Shown one piece after another: positions 54,331 through 64,000 of a DNA stretch of 64,000 bases. The DNA lies in NCBI RefSeq assembly GCF_024806835.1, contig NZ_JANTYU010000001.1, forward strand, positions 186,001 through 250,000, read 5' to 3'. Both the position numbers and the translations under genes were made by a program. The notes below the pieces were generated by a model. That model made no database searches. It worked only from the letters and a program-made list of their open reading frames with translations, and was not told the DNA's origin. Position 1 is the stretch's first letter. Each line of letters starts with the position of its first letter. Source of the stretch: Xanthomonas sp. 3793. Its GTDB lineage: Bacteria > Pseudomonadota > Gammaproteobacteria > Xanthomonadales > Xanthomonadaceae.

Positions 54331-54546
54331 TCATGCCCCGGGATCTGCCGGCCCCAGCTGATTGGCGACCAGGATTTCATCGATCCGCTTGACGATTTGC
54401 GCCGCCTCTTCCGGCGACTGCGCAGCGGCAGTGATTTTTTCGGTACGGGCATGGAACACGTCCCAGAAATCATCCGGATGCTGGCTGCGGATCTCAGGTA
54501 ATTGTTCTGCCAATTGTTTCAGTTGCGCATCGATGTCGTGGGTCAT
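54331..54546 (-). CDS. small conserved-looking hypothetical protein
   Basis: This 71-residue protein begins MTHDIDAQLKQLAEQLPEIRSQ and is strongly helical and acidic (FWDVFHARTEKITAAAQSPEEAAQIVKRIDEIL). The start is well supported by AAGGAAATC about six bases before the ATG at 54546, while the frame upstream to 54771 is not protein-like. No function is recognised. Confidence 0.72.
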   Translation of the reverse strand: MTHDIDAQLKQLAEQLPEIRSQHPDDFWDVFHARTEKITAAAQSPEEAAQIVKRIDEILVANQLGPADPGA

Positions 54547-55159
54547 CAAGATTTCCTTCTTTGATCGAAAGCGGCTGTCACGCATCGCGAGGATGGTCAG
54601 ACAAGCCCGGACGGCGTCAACGTCGATGCGATGACGCATCTCTCCAGCTAGCGGTTGCACCGCCTGACGCATCCCAACCGCAGTGCCACGCCTCCACGCT
54701 ACCGCTGCCTCGGTGAGCCTGATGACAAATGCTCCTTGCCAGGTCGCACGCAAACGAAACCAAGGGTGCAAGGACGTTGCGGCAAGGCGATCTGCCGCCT
54801 GACATCGCTCCAGCCAGGACGGCGCTCAGTTGTTGATCGAAACTCACCGCTGTTTGGTCGCCCCGGAAAGATCGCCGCTTTCTTGTTGGGCTCGCCATTG
54901 AGTGCGGCATCCAGCCACTGCGTGAGTCTGGATGACCTGCTCGACACCAGCACCGGGCGTCGAAGCTCCCCTCCCCCTTGTCTGCGCATCAATTGCGAGC
55001 CACACGTGCCTAGGCCATGCGGCGGTCACACCCCGAGCTAGCGTCGCAGGATGCGCTTGGTCGCAGCACGTCAAGGGTCGGAGGATCGGCTTGCGCGCGT
55101 CCAATTCCGCAGCAGGCCATTACGCATCAAAACAGCGCTGTTTGCGCGACAATAGCGTC
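54547..55159. other. divergent intergenic region
   Basis: Overlapping frames of 60-130 codons occur on both strands, with no recognisable family or ribosome-binding sites. Promoters for the small hypothetical gene and for the rhodanese-MoeB gene are expected here. Confidence 0.35.
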
Positions 55160-56302
55160 ATGAGCAGCCATGACATCTCCCCCGCCGATGCGCGTGCACG
55201 CGCCGTGCAAGGCGCACTGCTGATCGATATCCGGCAACTGCACGAGCGCGCCGGTGGCCAGGCCGAGGGCGCGTTGGCGATTGCCCAATACGATCTGGAA
55301 ACCGCGCCCACGCAGCATCTGCCCGACCACGCACGCGAAATCCTGTTGATCTGCCAGAGCGGCAGACGCTCCACGCATACAGCCGAAACATTGCGTGCGC
55401 AGGGATACAGCCAGGTTGCATCGGTGGTGGGCGGCACCACCGCATGGATGAGCGACGGCCTGCCGCTGGTGCGCCCCAGCCTGCCGGCGGACGAGCAGGA
55501 TTTCTTGGAGCGCTATTCGCGGCATTTGCGCTTGCCCCAGGTCGGTGTGCAAGGCCAGCAGCGGCTGGCAGCTGCGCGCGTGCTGCTGGTCGGCGCCGGC
55601 GGGCTGGGCTCGCCAGCCGCATTCTATCTGGCTGCCGCAGGCGTCGGCCACCTGCGTCTGGCCGACGACGATGTCGTCGACCGCAGCAACCTGCAGCGTC
55701 AGATCCTGCATACCGAAGACAGCCTAGGCACCGCCAAGGTCGACTCAGCGGCGCAGCGCATCGGCGCGCTCAATCCGCGCGTGCACGTCGAGGCGGTACA
55801 GACACGCGTCAGCGCCGACAACGTGGAAGCGTTGCTGCAAGATGTGGATGTCGTGGTCGATGGCGCCGATAACTTTGCCGCGCGCTACCTGCTCAACGAT
55901 GCCTGCGTCAAACTCGGCAAGCCGCTAGTGTACGGGGCGGTGCAACAGTTCGAAGGTCAGGTGAGCGTATTCGATGCCGGTCGCAACCGCGGGCATGCGC
56001 CCTGCTACCGCTGCCTGTTCCCCGAACCGCCGCCGCCGGAATTTGCACCCAGCTGCGCGGACGCCGGCGTGCTCGGCGTGCTGCCCGGGGTGATCGGGCT
56101 ATTGCAGGCCACCGAAGCGCTCAAGTTGCTGCTTGGCATCGGCGACAGCCTGAGCGGCCGCCTGCTCAGCTTCGATGCGCTATCGATGCGATTCCGCGAG
56201 ATCCGCCTGCCGCCCGATCCGCATTGCCCGTTGTGCGCGCCGGGTGTCGCATTCCCCGGATATGCGGACTACGCGTCCTTTTGCGGCAGCGCAATCGGTT
56301 GA
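55160..56302 (+). CDS. moeB: MoeB/ThiF-type adenylyltransferase with N-terminal rhodanese
   Basis: This 380-residue protein combines an N-terminal rhodanese domain (about 1-105; active-site loop ICQSGRRSTHTAETL) with an E1-like MoeB domain (about 115-380). Seen in the latter are ERYSRHLRLPQVGVQGQQRL, the ATP site LLVGAGGLGSPAAFYLA, DDDVVDRSNLQRQILH, the zinc cysteines CYRC and CPLC, and SCADAGVLGVLPG with the likely catalytic cysteine. It adenylates, and probably sulfurates, the C-terminus of a sulfur carrier such as MoaD or ThiS. Rhodanese is usually C-terminal in such fusions (as in MOCS3), so this order is the reverse. The ATG at 55160 is chosen; the upstream frame lacks protein character. 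It converges on moeA copy 2. Confidence 0.92.
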   Translation: MSSHDISPADARARAVQGALLIDIRQLHERAGGQAEGALAIAQYDLETAPTQHLPDHAREILLICQSGRRSTHTAETLRAQGYSQVASVVGGTTAWMSDGLPLVRPSLPADEQDFLERYSRHLRLPQVGVQGQQRLAAARVLLVGAGGLGSPAAFYLAAAGVGHLRLADDDVVDRSNLQRQILHTEDSLGTAKVDSAAQRIGALNPRVHVEAVQTRVSADNVEALLQDVDVVVDGADNFAARYLLNDACVKLGKPLVYGAVQQFEGQVSVFDAGRNRGHAPCYRCLFPEPPPPEFAPSCADAGVLGVLPGVIGLLQATEALKLLLGIGDSLSGRLLSFDALSMRFREIRLPPDPHCPLCAPGVAFPGYADYASFCGSAIG

Positions 56303-56568
56303 GCGCATCTGCCGAGGTGGCGTTGCAGATGCGCAATGCGTGATCGGCGCACACATCGTGTCGGTGACGCATGTGCGAGCACGGCTCACCCTGCCCGAGC
56401 AAGCCGGAAAGCTGGCCGATGGAGCGGATCCGTCAGCCGCGCTGCCGCACCACACCAGGCTCGTTAGCGCCTGAAGCCGAGTCGCTAGGCCTTCGCAGCG
56501 CCGCTCGCAGCACCGCAATCCGCGGGGCTTGGCATCCCGGGCTAGACCCGTTTCGCCTCGCTGCAGGG

Positions 56569-57789
56569 CTACAACGCGTACGGAATCACTTGCACGATCT
56601 CGCCTGCCTCGAAGCGACGCGCCTGTTCCGGCAGGACGATCAGCGCATTGCTGTCGGCCGCCCCACGCAGCAGATGCGACGCGTCGCCTCGATGCGGCTG
56701 CGCGCTCAAGCGTCCGTCAACGCCGCACTCAAGCCGGCCGCGCAAAAATTCCAGGCGCTCGTGGCGCTTTTCCCAGGCACTTGCCAGCGCCGCGTGCCAC
56801 ACCGGACGCGGCTCGCTGCGCCCCTGTAGCCCGTCCAGCAACGGCACACCGTAGGCGATCAACGTCGCCAGGACAGACACCGGGTTGCCCGGCAGGCCCA
56901 ATACCAGGCAGCGCCCGATCTGCCCCAACACCGCCGGCATGCCCGGGCGCATGCGCACACGCCAGAAATGGATCCGCCCCAGTTCCTGGATCAGGCGCGG
57001 CAGGTAATCCTTTTCACCAGCCGATACGCCGCCGCAGGTGATCACCACATCGAAGGCCGCCGCCGCATCTTCCAGCATGGTGCGGATACGCTGCGGATCG
57101 TCCGGCAAGGTCGGCCATGCGGTCGGCGCATAGCCCAGCGCCCGCAGCTGCGCCATCAGCATGTCGCGGTTGCTGTTGTAGATCTGGCCGGGGCCGAGCG
57201 GCATGCCAGGCTCCACCAATTCATCGCCGGTCGCCAGCACCGCGATGGTCGGCCGCGGCGCGACCGCCAGCCGCGAGACGCCCAGCGCCGCCGCCAGCCC
57301 GATGCGGGCCGGGGTCAGCACCTGCCCGGTCTGGATCACCAGATCGCCGGCACGCACGTCGCTACCGGCCAGCCGCACCGCAGTGCCCGATGCAGGCGTC
57401 GTGCGGAAGCGCACCACGCCATCGCGCTCGTCGGCATCTTCCTTCGGAATGACAGTATCGGCGCCATCCGGCAGCGGCGCGCCGGTGGTGATGCGCAGGC
57501 ATTGCCCCGCGCTCAGCGTGCCGGCCCAACGCTCGCCGGCGAATTGTTCGCCGACCAGTTGCAACGACGCATCGCCGCCAGCGATATCGACATGCCGCAA
57601 CGCAAAGCCGTCCATCGCGCTGTTGGCGAATGGCGGCAGGGCGAGCGGCGCGATCAGGTCGGCAGCGCAAATCCGCCCATCGGCACGCGCGGTGGCGATG
57701 TTCTCATCGGGCGGGCGGCTGTTGGCTGCAACGGCCTGCAGAATCTGCAGCGCCTGCGCATACGCAATACGGGAGGGATAGTCGGTCAT
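56569..57789 (-). CDS. moeA: molybdopterin molybdenumtransferase, copy 2
   Basis: This 406-residue protein is a canonical MoeA: LPPFANSAMDGFALR, ITTGAPLPDGADTVIPKEDAD, IAVLATGDELVEPG, FDVVITCGGVSAGEKDYLPRLIQEL (metal-binding loop), GLPGNPVSVLATLIAYGVPLLDGL. It inserts molybdenum into molybdopterin-AMP. Unlike copy 1 it keeps the TGDEL and GGVSAGE forms, so it is the better candidate for the housekeeping enzyme. It lies beside the convergent rhodanese-MoeB gene, making a cofactor-synthesis pair. The start at 57789 (MTDYPSRIAYA) is the only in-frame ATG before the conserved region. Confidence 0.93.
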   Translation of the reverse strand: MTDYPSRIAYAQALQILQAVAANSRPPDENIATARADGRICAADLIAPLALPPFANSAMDGFALRHVDIAGGDASLQLVGEQFAGERWAGTLSAGQCLRITTGAPLPDGADTVIPKEDADERDGVVRFRTTPASGTAVRLAGSDVRAGDLVIQTGQVLTPARIGLAAALGVSRLAVAPRPTIAVLATGDELVEPGMPLGPGQIYNSNRDMLMAQLRALGYAPTAWPTLPDDPQRIRTMLEDAAAAFDVVITCGGVSAGEKDYLPRLIQELGRIHFWRVRMRPGMPAVLGQIGRCLVLGLPGNPVSVLATLIAYGVPLLDGLQGRSEPRPVWHAALASAWEKRHERLEFLRGRLECGVDGRLSAQPHRGDASHLLRGAADSNALIVLPEQARRFEAGEIVQVIPYAL

Positions 57790-57969
57790 GTCGCGCAGGA
57801 TACCAGTGCGACACGACGACTTAGAGCGGCTGGCAAAACGACCATGCAGTCGTCCGAAGCACGTGACTTTCGCGTGCGCAGCTGTTGAAACATTCGATCA
57901 GGGCGGGCCCAACGCGCACCAACACTGTATCCACCTGGCGAAAGCTGGCCAGGCGTGATCAGACCCCGC

Positions 57970-59367
57970 CTACTTGCCCTTGACGTGCTTCATCAACCGC
58001 CGTTTGCGCGCCACCTGCCGTTCGGTGAGCGTGTTCTTCTTGCCCTCGTACGGATTGGCGCCTTCGCGGAAGATGAAGCGTACCGGCGTGCCGACCAGCT
58101 TGAAGCGCTTGCGGAAGAAATTCTCCAGATAGCGCTTGTACGACTCCGGCAGCACCTTCAGGCGCGTGCCATGCACGATGAAGGTCGGCGGATTTGCGCC
58201 ACCCGGATGCACGTAACGCAGCTTGGAAACGTGGCCACGGATGCTCGGCGGCGGATTGGTCTCGTAGGCGATTTCCAGCGCCTGGTTGACTTCGCTGGTG
58301 CTGAACTCGTGCGTGGCCGACGCGTGGGCGCGATGGATCGCCTGGAACAACTCGCGCATGCCCGAGCCGTGCAACGCAGAAATCCGCACCGCCTCGGCCC
58401 AGCTGACAAAGCCCAGCTTGCGCGACAGCAGGTCTTCGGCCTGCGCACGCTGGTAGTCGCTCTGCCCATCCCACTTGTTGATCGCCACCACCAGGGCGCG
58501 GCCGGCATCCAGAATCGCGCCGAGAATCGTCGCGTCCTGATCGGTCACACCTTCGGTCGCGTCCAGCATCAGCACCGCGACTTGGCATTGCTCGATCGCC
58601 TGCAGCGTCTTGAACGCACTGAATTTCTCGACGGCCTCTTCCACCTTGCCGCGGCGGCGCAGGCCGGCGGTGTCGATCAGGCGGTACTGACGATTATCGC
58701 GCTCCAGGTCCACCGCGATCGAATCGCGGGTGGTGCCCGGCACTTCGGAAGCGATCATGCGCTCCTCGCCGAGCAGGCGATTGACCAGCGTCGACTTGCC
58801 CACGTTCGGGCGGCCCACGAAGGCGATCCGCACACGCGCCGGGTCGTTGTCCAGCAACTCGCCGGACCCTTCCTCCGGGAGCCGTGCACCGACTTCCTCA
58901 AGCAGTTCGTCGATACCCTGCCGATGCGCAGCAGACAGCGCCACCACATCGGAGAAGCCGTAGCGCGCAAATTCCGAGCGCACGGTCTCTTCGTCGGTGC
59001 CGTCGATCTTGTTGATGACCAGCACGGTCGGCCGCGCCAGCTTGCGCAACCAGGCCAGGATCTCGTCATCCAGCGAAGACGCGCCTTCGCGGCCATCGAC
59101 CACGAACAACACCAGATCCGCTTCGCCAGCGGCTGCACGCGCCTGACGCGCGGTGGCGCCGGCCAGGCCTTCCTCGTCGCCGGCGATACCACCGGTATCG
59201 ACAACGATGAAGGGTTGCTGCTCGTCCAGACGGCAGACGCCGTAGTTACGGTCGCGGGTGACGCCGGGCTGGTCGTGGACCAGCGCGTCACGGGTGCGCG
59301 TCAGCGCATTGAAGATGGTGGACTTGCCGACATTGGGCCGTCCAACCAGGGCGACCAGGGGCAGCAT
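57970..59367 (-). CDS. der: ribosome biogenesis GTPase Der (EngA)
   Basis: This 465-residue protein has two tandem GTPase domains, each with a [10 protein letters not shown]-loop (residues 8-16 and about 185-193), DTGGIAG / DTAGLRRRG switch II motifs, and NKIDG / NKWDG guanine motifs. It ends with a KH-like domain and a lysine/arginine-rich tail. Der acts in 50S ribosome assembly. The start at 59367 ([14 protein letters not shown]) has AAGGA eight bases upstream. It follows bamB by 10 bp in a minus-strand housekeeping unit. Confidence 0.96.
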   Translation of the reverse strand: MLPLVALVGRPNVGKSTIFNALTRTRDALVHDQPGVTRDRNYGVCRLDEQQPFIVVDTGGIAGDEEGLAGATARQARAAAGEADLVLFVVDGREGASSLDDEILAWLRKLARPTVLVINKIDGTDEETVRSEFARYGFSDVVALSAAHRQGIDELLEEVGARLPEEGSGELLDNDPARVRIAFVGRPNVGKSTLVNRLLGEERMIASEVPGTTRDSIAVDLERDNRQYRLIDTAGLRRRGKVEEAVEKFSAFKTLQAIEQCQVAVLMLDATEGVTDQDATILGAILDAGRALVVAINKWDGQSDYQRAQAEDLLSRKLGFVSWAEAVRISALHGSGMRELFQAIHRAHASATHEFSTSEVNQALEIAYETNPPPSIRGHVSKLRYVHPGGANPPTFIVHGTRLKVLPESYKRYLENFFRKRFKLVGTPVRFIFREGANPYEGKKNTLTERQVARKRRLMKHVKGK

Positions 59368-59377
59368 CGCAAGGTCC

Positions 59378-60595
59378 TTATTGTGCCAACCGGAAGGCGG
59401 TGAGATCGCCGTCGGTGTTTTGTACCAGCAGAATGCCATCGACGACCACCGGCTGCGCCAGCAGCGTGTCGCGTCCAGCGCGAGCGCGCGCGGCCAGTGC
59501 ACCGTCGCTGAGTTTCAGCCAGTGCAGGTAGCCTTTGTAATCGCCAACCACGGCGTAATCGCCCTGGATGGCCACACCGGTCAGCGAGCGACGCGCCAAG
59601 GCAGCCTGCGACCACATCGCCGCGCCGCTGCTCTTGTCCAGGCCCCACACCGAACCGGCGTTGTCGGACACCACCACCACGGCCGACGACACACCAACGC
59701 CGCCGGCGCCGCCATGATCGCGCGTCCACAGCGGACGGCCGCTCGGGCCTTCCAGCGCGAGGGTTTCGTTCTTGAAGCTGGTGGCGTACAGGGTGGTGCC
59801 ATCCAGTACGGGCGCGCCGTCCACGTCGGACATGCGCTCCAGCTCGGTGCGACCTTCCGGCACGCCGATCGCCTGTTCCCACAACGGGCGGCCATCCTGC
59901 AGCGCCAGCGCACTCAAGGTGCCGCTGTCGTTACCGACAAACACCACGCCCGGGCCGGTCACGATCGGCGCATTGCCGCGCACCGACAGGGTCGGGCCTT
60001 CTTCGGCATGGAACCAGCGACGCTCGCCGGTCGCCGCATCGAAGGCACTGACGCGGCCGTCGTTGCTACGCACCAGCACCAGGTTCTGTGCAATGGCGGG
60101 CGCGGCGATCACTTCGTTGGGCACCTTGGCGCGCCACTTCTCGGTGCCGTCGGCCTGGTTCAACGCAATCACGTCGCCAGACAAGGTCCCGATCACCACC
60201 AGGCCTTCGCCGACGCCGGGACCACCGGACAGGCGCTGCTTGAACTTGCGGTCGTTACGCTCTTCTTTCTTGGGCTTGTATTCCCACACGCGCTTGCCGG
60301 TCTGCAGATCCAGCGCCTGCACGCCGCCGGTGATCGCTGCGGCATAAACCTTGCCATCGGCGACGGCCGGCCGCTGACGCACGCCGATGTGTCCTTCACC
60401 CTTGCCGATGCCGGTGGACCAGATCTTGTCGACCTTGACCGATGGCTCGAACTTGACCAGCTCGGCAGGTTCCTGCGCCTTCTTGGCAGCAGCATCCTTA
60501 CCGGCAAACCAGCCCTTGACCGTGCTGCAACCGGCCAACGACATGCCCATCAGGGCGATCAACGCAATGCGCTTGTACATGGTGTCCTGCTTCAT
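59378..60595 (-). CDS. bamB: outer membrane assembly lipoprotein BamB
   Basis: This 405-residue protein has a lipobox (MSLAGC, Cys about residue 23) and then a PQQ-like beta-propeller with repeated WxxxxG-type blades ([79 protein letters not shown]). It is the BamB subunit of the BAM complex, which folds outer membrane proteins, presumably including the autotransporters and porin in this window. The ATG at 60595 has GGAG eight bases upstream and overlaps the yfgM stop (ATGA). A second ATG at 60580 would give a shorter signal peptide. Confidence 0.95.
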   Translation of the reverse strand: MKQDTMYKRIALIALMGMSLAGCSTVKGWFAGKDAAAKKAQEPAELVKFEPSVKVDKIWSTGIGKGEGHIGVRQRPAVADGKVYAAAITGGVQALDLQTGKRVWEYKPKKEERNDRKFKQRLSGGPGVGEGLVVIGTLSGDVIALNQADGTEKWRAKVPNEVIAAPAIAQNLVLVRSNDGRVSAFDAATGERRWFHAEEGPTLSVRGNAPIVTGPGVVFVGNDSGTLSALALQDGRPLWEQAIGVPEGRTELERMSDVDGAPVLDGTTLYATSFKNETLALEGPSGRPLWTRDHGGAGGVGVSSAVVVVSDNAGSVWGLDKSSGAAMWSQAALARRSLTGVAIQGDYAVVGDYKGYLHWLKLSDGALAARARAGRDTLLAQPVVVDGILLVQNTDGDLTAFRLAQ

Positions 60596-61233
60596 CAAAT
60601 CTGCTCCGCCGGATCGGGCACTTTGCCGCCCACATCCATCAGCTTGGTTTCCAGCAACCGGCGCTGCGGCGAGGCCACATCGACCGTGGTCAATGCCTTG
60701 GCGTACAACGCACGCGCTTCATCGGTCTTGCCCTGAACAACCAGCGCATCGGCGCGGATCTCCAGGCTGGCGTGATCCTGCGCGTCGGCCAGCAGCTTGA
60801 TCGCCTCATCCGGCTTGCCGCTCTCGGTCAGCACGCGCGCCAGACGCTGTTGCACGATGTGCTTGAGCTCGCCTTCTGCAGGCACGTCGCGCAGCGTCTT
60901 GATCGCTTCGGCGTGCTTGCCGGCATCGACCTGCGACTTGGCAAGACGTAACGCAGCCAGCTCGGCATAGATGCCGCCTTTGCCGTCGTCGAGCGCCACG
61001 ATGTCCTTGGCCGCCTTGTCCAGGTCCTTGGCCTGGATCGACTTCACCACCGCTTCGTACCGCGCGTTGGCTTGGACCAATTCGGTATTGGTGCGCTTCT
61101 GCCACCACTGCCAGCCCAGGATCAGGGCCAGTCCGAGCAGGACGCCGCCCACCAGTCCCGCGCCATTCTTTCTCAACCAGGAACGAACGCGTTCGCCTTG
61201 TTCGTGTTCGTCCAGCAGATCGTCGATCGCCAT
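60595..61233 (-). CDS. yfgM: YfgM-like membrane-anchored TPR protein
   Basis: This 212-residue protein begins MAIDDLLDEHEQGERVRSWLRKNGAGLVGGVLLGLALILGWQWW, a cytoplasmic tag and one membrane anchor. A periplasmic helical TPR-like domain follows (LDKAAKDIVALDDGKGGIYAELAALRLAKSQVDAGKHAEAI, LARVLTESGKPDEAIKLL). YfgM relatives associate with the SecYEG translocon and periplasmic chaperones. The stop overlaps the bamB start, so they are co-translated. The start at 61233 is preferred; upstream in-frame sequence is not membrane-like. Confidence 0.9.
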   Translation of the reverse strand: MAIDDLLDEHEQGERVRSWLRKNGAGLVGGVLLGLALILGWQWWQKRTNTELVQANARYEAVVKSIQAKDLDKAAKDIVALDDGKGGIYAELAALRLAKSQVDAGKHAEAIKTLRDVPAEGELKHIVQQRLARVLTESGKPDEAIKLLADAQDHASLEIRADALVVQGKTDEARALYAKALTTVDVASPQRRLLETKLMDVGGKVPDPAEQI

Positions 61234-61303
61234 GCGTACTCTCGCTCCGTCATCCCGGAGGCGCGGAACATCAAAAGGGGAAAATGAAAAACCGCAGTCC
61301 GCT

Positions 61304-62161
61304 TCACTCGGAAGCAGGTACCACGGAGCCGTCGGAGGATACCGCAAAACGGGCCACGTTAGCGCGCTGGAACGGTTTCACATCGACGATACTGCCGCCT
61401 TGCTGAACCTCTACCGCCGACGCATTGCCCAGTACGATGCGGCCCACCTGCCCCGGCGAATAGCTGCGATGCTCGCCGGCGCGGATCAGTGCTTTTTCCA
61501 CTGCACTGCCATCCGGTGCCAGGATCTGCACCCAGCTGTCGCCGCTGAAACTCAGCGACAGGTGTTTGCCGGCGTCCGCCACTGCCGGTGCCGCCTCGGC
61601 CTCAGGCGTCGCACGCGGCACAGGCGTCATCGATGCGATGTACGGTGCCGGCTGCTCGCGCGGCGCGGCCGGCGGCGCTGCAGGGTTGGCGGGAGCACTG
61701 GTCTTCGCTGCGACCGGCATGCTGTCCAGCGACACCGTACTCGGCCCCTTGCCATCCAGATGCGAGCGTGTCGCATACCAGACCGGCACAGCGAACACGC
61801 CGGTGATGACGACATACATCGCCTTGCGTGCGGTGCTTTCGAGAATGCGGCGCGCACGCGGGGTATGGGTGTGGCTGACCAGCTTCACCGGTTCGATCGG
61901 CGCGATGCTGGCCTGTTGCAGCGACGGCTCCAGATCCACCTGCAACAGCCGCGCATAACTGCGCAACTGACCGCGAACGAAGACCGGCGCGCCCAGGCGC
62001 TGCCAGTCTTCCTGCTCAAGCGATCGCACCACGTGCGCCGGCATGCGTAGCTTGCCAGCGACATCGTCCACACTCAGACCTGCTGCTTCGCGCGCCTCGC
62101 GCAACTGCGGCCCGCAGCCCTTTTCCTGCTCGAAAGGGTTCGGATTGGAATCACTGATCAC
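61304..62161 (-). CDS. rodZ: RodZ-like cytoskeletal membrane protein
   Basis: This 285-residue protein has a cytoplasmic helix-turn-helix of the RodZ type (about 18-85: GPQLREAREAAGLSVDDVAGKLRMPAHVVRSLEQEDW, RLGAPVFVRGQLRSYARLLQVD). A single membrane helix follows (about 113-130), then a Pro/Ala-rich linker and a C-terminal periplasmic beta domain (SLSFSGDSWVQILAPDG). RodZ links MreB to the membrane and sets rod shape. It starts with GTG at 62161, overlapping the pilF stop (GTGA); no ATG is available before residue 40. Confidence 0.9.
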   Translation of the reverse strand: MISDSNPNPFEQEKGCGPQLREAREAAGLSVDDVAGKLRMPAHVVRSLEQEDWQRLGAPVFVRGQLRSYARLLQVDLEPSLQQASIAPIEPVKLVSHTHTPRARRILESTARKAMYVVITGVFAVPVWYATRSHLDGKGPSTVSLDSMPVAAKTSAPANPAAPPAAPREQPAPYIASMTPVPRATPEAEAAPAVADAGKHLSLSFSGDSWVQILAPDGSAVEKALIRAGEHRSYSPGQVGRIVLGNASAVEVQQGGSIVDVKPFQRANVARFAVSSDGSVVPASE

Positions 62162-62970
62162 AATGCATTGGCCCCGGGGTTAGCGGTCGCTGCGTCAGGA
62201 AATTCCTTGACCAACCGCTGTTGGTAACGGCTGGCAGCTACCTTGTCGCCTAGCCCTTGCTCAATCTGAATGGCGAGTTGTAACACGGAAGCCGTTACCG
62301 GTGCAGCCGCAAGCCGGCGTTCGATAAAGGCACGTGCTTCGAAATAATTGCGACGCCCGGCCTCCAGCCGCGCCATCGACTCCAACGCATAAGGATTGCC
62401 CGGATCCATGTCGAGCGCCTTGCGCAAATCGCTTGCCGCTCGCTCGGGCTGCCCCGCCTTGAGTGCGCAACCGCCTGCATTGCCGAGCGCGGACGCAGGC
62501 GATGCGTAGGTTCGGTCGGCCAGTGCGCGATCGAACCAGATCAGCGACTCGGCAGGCGACCCATTGGCGCACACCCACGCGCCATAATTGTTCAACACGT
62601 CGCCGCGCTGCGGCGCCAGTTCGGCGGCACGGCGATAGGATGCGCCGGAGCCGGCAACATCGCCGCGCCCACCCTGGATCAGGGCCAACATGCCGATCGC
62701 ATCCACCGACTGCGGATCTTTCTTCAACGCGGCGCGGATCTGCTCTTCGGCGCCGACATAGTCGCCGGTCTGCATCCGGTTGCTGGCCAGGCCGAGCTTT
62801 TCCCGCACCGCCAAGCGATCCTTGGTGGCCTTGTTGTCGCGGAACGAATAGACCGGCGCCACTTCTTCCACGCGCTTGGCCGAGCCGGCCTTGGCATTGC
62901 GACCACCGCAGCCGGCCGCGCACAGCGCGATCGCCACGGCGGCCATTAACGCGAGTTCACGCTGCCGCAT
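62158..62970 (-). CDS. pilF: type IV pilus biogenesis lipoprotein PilF (TPR)
   Basis: This 270-residue protein has a lipoprotein signal ([21 protein letters not shown]) and tetratricopeptide repeats: [88 protein letters not shown]. PilF/PilW acts as a pilotin that helps assemble the PilQ secretin in the outer membrane. The ATG at 62970 overlaps the end of rlmN by 14 bp; the longer frame from 63078 reads through rlmN and is a shadow. The TPR spacing and lipobox support the assignment. Confidence 0.9.
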   Translation of the reverse strand: MRQRELALMAAVAIALCAAGCGGRNAKAGSAKRVEEVAPVYSFRDNKATKDRLAVREKLGLASNRMQTGDYVGAEEQIRAALKKDPQSVDAIGMLALIQGGRGDVAGSGASYRRAAELAPQRGDVLNNYGAWVCANGSPAESLIWFDRALADRTYASPASALGNAGGCALKAGQPERAASDLRKALDMDPGNPYALESMARLEAGRRNYFEARAFIERRLAAAPVTASVLQLAIQIEQGLGDKVAASRYQQRLVKEFPDAATANPGANAL

Positions 62971-64000
62971 CTCGATCGGCCTGCCCTTCCAATGTGCGGC
63001 GGAATTCCGCCTGGCGACGGGTACGGTCCATGACCTGCCCCTTGAGCTGCCCGCATGCCGCATCGATGTCGTCGCCACGCGTACGGCGAACCATCGTCAG
63101 CACCTGCGCGTCGAGCAGAATCTTCTGGAATGCGCGGATCTCCGTCTCTCCGGAACGCTCGTAACGCGTGCCGGGGAAGGGATTGAACGGAATCAGGTTG
63201 ACCTTGCCGGCATCCTTGGACTGCACCGCATTGTCGAACTGACGCATCAATCTGGCCAGCTGGCGTGCGTGCTCCGGCTGGTCGTTGATGCCCTTCATCA
63301 AGGTGTATTCGAAGGTCACCGAGTCGCGCTTTTTGCTGCCACGCAGATAGCGCGCGCAGGATTCCATCAACTCGGCGATCGGGTACTTCTTGTTCAGCGG
63401 CACCAGGCTCTCGCGCAGCGCGTCGTTGGCGGCGTGCAACGAGACCGCCAGCGAGACATCGCTTTCGGTGGAAAGCCGGTCGATCATCGGGACCAGACCG
63501 GAGGTCGACAGCGTCACCCGCTTGCTGGCGAGGCCATAGCCCAGATCGTCGCGCATCACACTCATCGCGCGCACGACGTTGTCGAAATTCATCAACGGCT
63601 CGCCCATGCCCATCATCACCACATTGGTGAGGCGGCGTTGCTGGTGCGGCACGTTGCCCAGATGGCGCGCAGCAACCCATACCTGCCCGATGATTTCGGC
63701 GGTGGTGAGGTTGCGATTGAAGCCCTGGGTGGCGGTCGAACAGAACGTGCAGTTCAACCCGCAGCCGACCTGGGACGACACGCACAGCGTGCCGCGGCCC
63801 TTGTCGGGGATGTAGACCGTTTCGATGGCGTTCTTGCCGTCGGTCCCCATAGCCAGCAGCCATTTGTGGGTCCCGTCGGTGGACGGCTTGTCGAACACCA
63901 CATTGGGAACCAGCACCTCGGCATGCTGGTGCAACTTCGCACGCAATGCCTTACCGAGGTCGGTCATCTGGTCGAAATCGGTGACGTAGCGGTGGTGAAT
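62957..64000 (-). CDS. rlmN: dual-specificity RNA methyltransferase RlmN, 5' end outside window
   Basis: The frame is open to the right edge (348 codons including the stop visible, reading [23 protein letters not shown] at the start of the visible part), so a few N-terminal residues are missing. It has the radical-SAM motif [18 protein letters not shown] (C-x3-C-x2-C), [44 protein letters not shown] and the catalytic-region cysteine in [15 protein letters not shown]. It methylates C2 of A2503 in 23S rRNA and A37 of some tRNAs. It is the first gene of the minus-strand block continuing into pilF. Confidence 0.96.
   Translation of the reverse strand: MHHRYVTDFDQMTDLGKALRAKLHQHAEVLVPNVVFDKPSTDGTHKWLLAMGTDGKNAIETVYIPDKGRGTLCVSSQVGCGLNCTFCSTATQGFNRNLTTAEIIGQVWVAARHLGNVPHQQRRLTNVVMMGMGEPLMNFDNVVRAMSVMRDDLGYGLASKRVTLSTSGLVPMIDRLSTESDVSLAVSLHAANDALRESLVPLNKKYPIAELMESCARYLRGSKKRDSVTFEYTLMKGINDQPEHARQLARLMRQFDNAVQSKDAGKVNLIPFNPFPGTRYERSGETEIRAFQKILLDAQVLTMVRRTRGDDIDAACGQLKGQVMDRTRRQAEFRRTLEGQADRDAAA

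Noticed and set aside
1-64000. Search by eye for tRNA, rRNA, IS transposases and phage genes
   Set aside because: No cloverleaf consensus, rRNA signature, transposase DDE motif or integrase was recognised on either strand.

Overview
The window is GC-rich chromosomal DNA that looks like a plant-associated gammaproteobacterium of the Xanthomonas group. The evidence is gene content and order: the rlmN-pilF-rodZ-yfgM-bamB-der block, the NasST-controlled assimilatory nitrate operon, ESPR-type giant autotransporters, and intergenic palindromes of a kind familiar from xanthomonads. The genus is an inference from protein resemblance; no search was run. No rRNA, tRNA, CRISPR array or intact insertion sequence was seen.

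Layout. 1-19 kb is an accessory patchwork: a truncated acyl-CoA dehydrogenase-like gene, a frameshifted AraC regulator, a GlxA-type regulator beside a DJ-1/PfpI lipoprotein, xapX, a secreted VOC protein coupled to an AlgE-like porin, an MFS exporter and a DUF1349 protein diverging from a TetR regulator with a palindromic operator candidate, a YqaA-like membrane protein, an oxidoreductase, a secreted nuclease, a DUF2231/sorbosone-dehydrogenase pair and a carboxymuconolactone decarboxylase-like protein. 20-33.3 kb holds two convergent autotransporters: a lipobox-bearing subtilisin-type protease (916 aa) and a giant PATR-repeat protein (3399 aa), separated by hairpin terminators. A GAF/degenerate-GGDEF/EAL phosphodiesterase diverges from the giant gene. 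36-38.5 kb carries an M14 carboxypeptidase and a KGG-repeat protein.

38.5-50 kb is a nitrate assimilation module. On the minus strand run a nitrate transporter, nirB, nirD, nasA and a SUMT gene, mostly with overlapping or near-overlapping ends. In front of it are NtrC-like half-sites, a strong sigma-54 promoter match, and a leader with three hairpins that each present the hexaloop AACGGC. The last of these is mutually exclusive with a 16-bp intrinsic terminator. The regulators NasS (nitrate sensor) and NasT (ANTAR antiterminator) lie just upstream. A divergent cysG encodes the precorrin-2 dehydrogenase/ferrochelatase half with a truncated methyltransferase half, so the operon's SUMT gene probably supplies that activity. 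Together these make and regulate siroheme/molybdopterin nitrate and nitrite reductases.

50-58 kb supplies molybdenum cofactor genes (mobA, two moeA paralogues, a rhodanese-MoeB fusion), plus exonuclease III with a basic tail. 58-64 kb is the conserved housekeeping block der-bamB-yfgM-rodZ-pilF-rlmN, all on the minus strand and running off the right edge.
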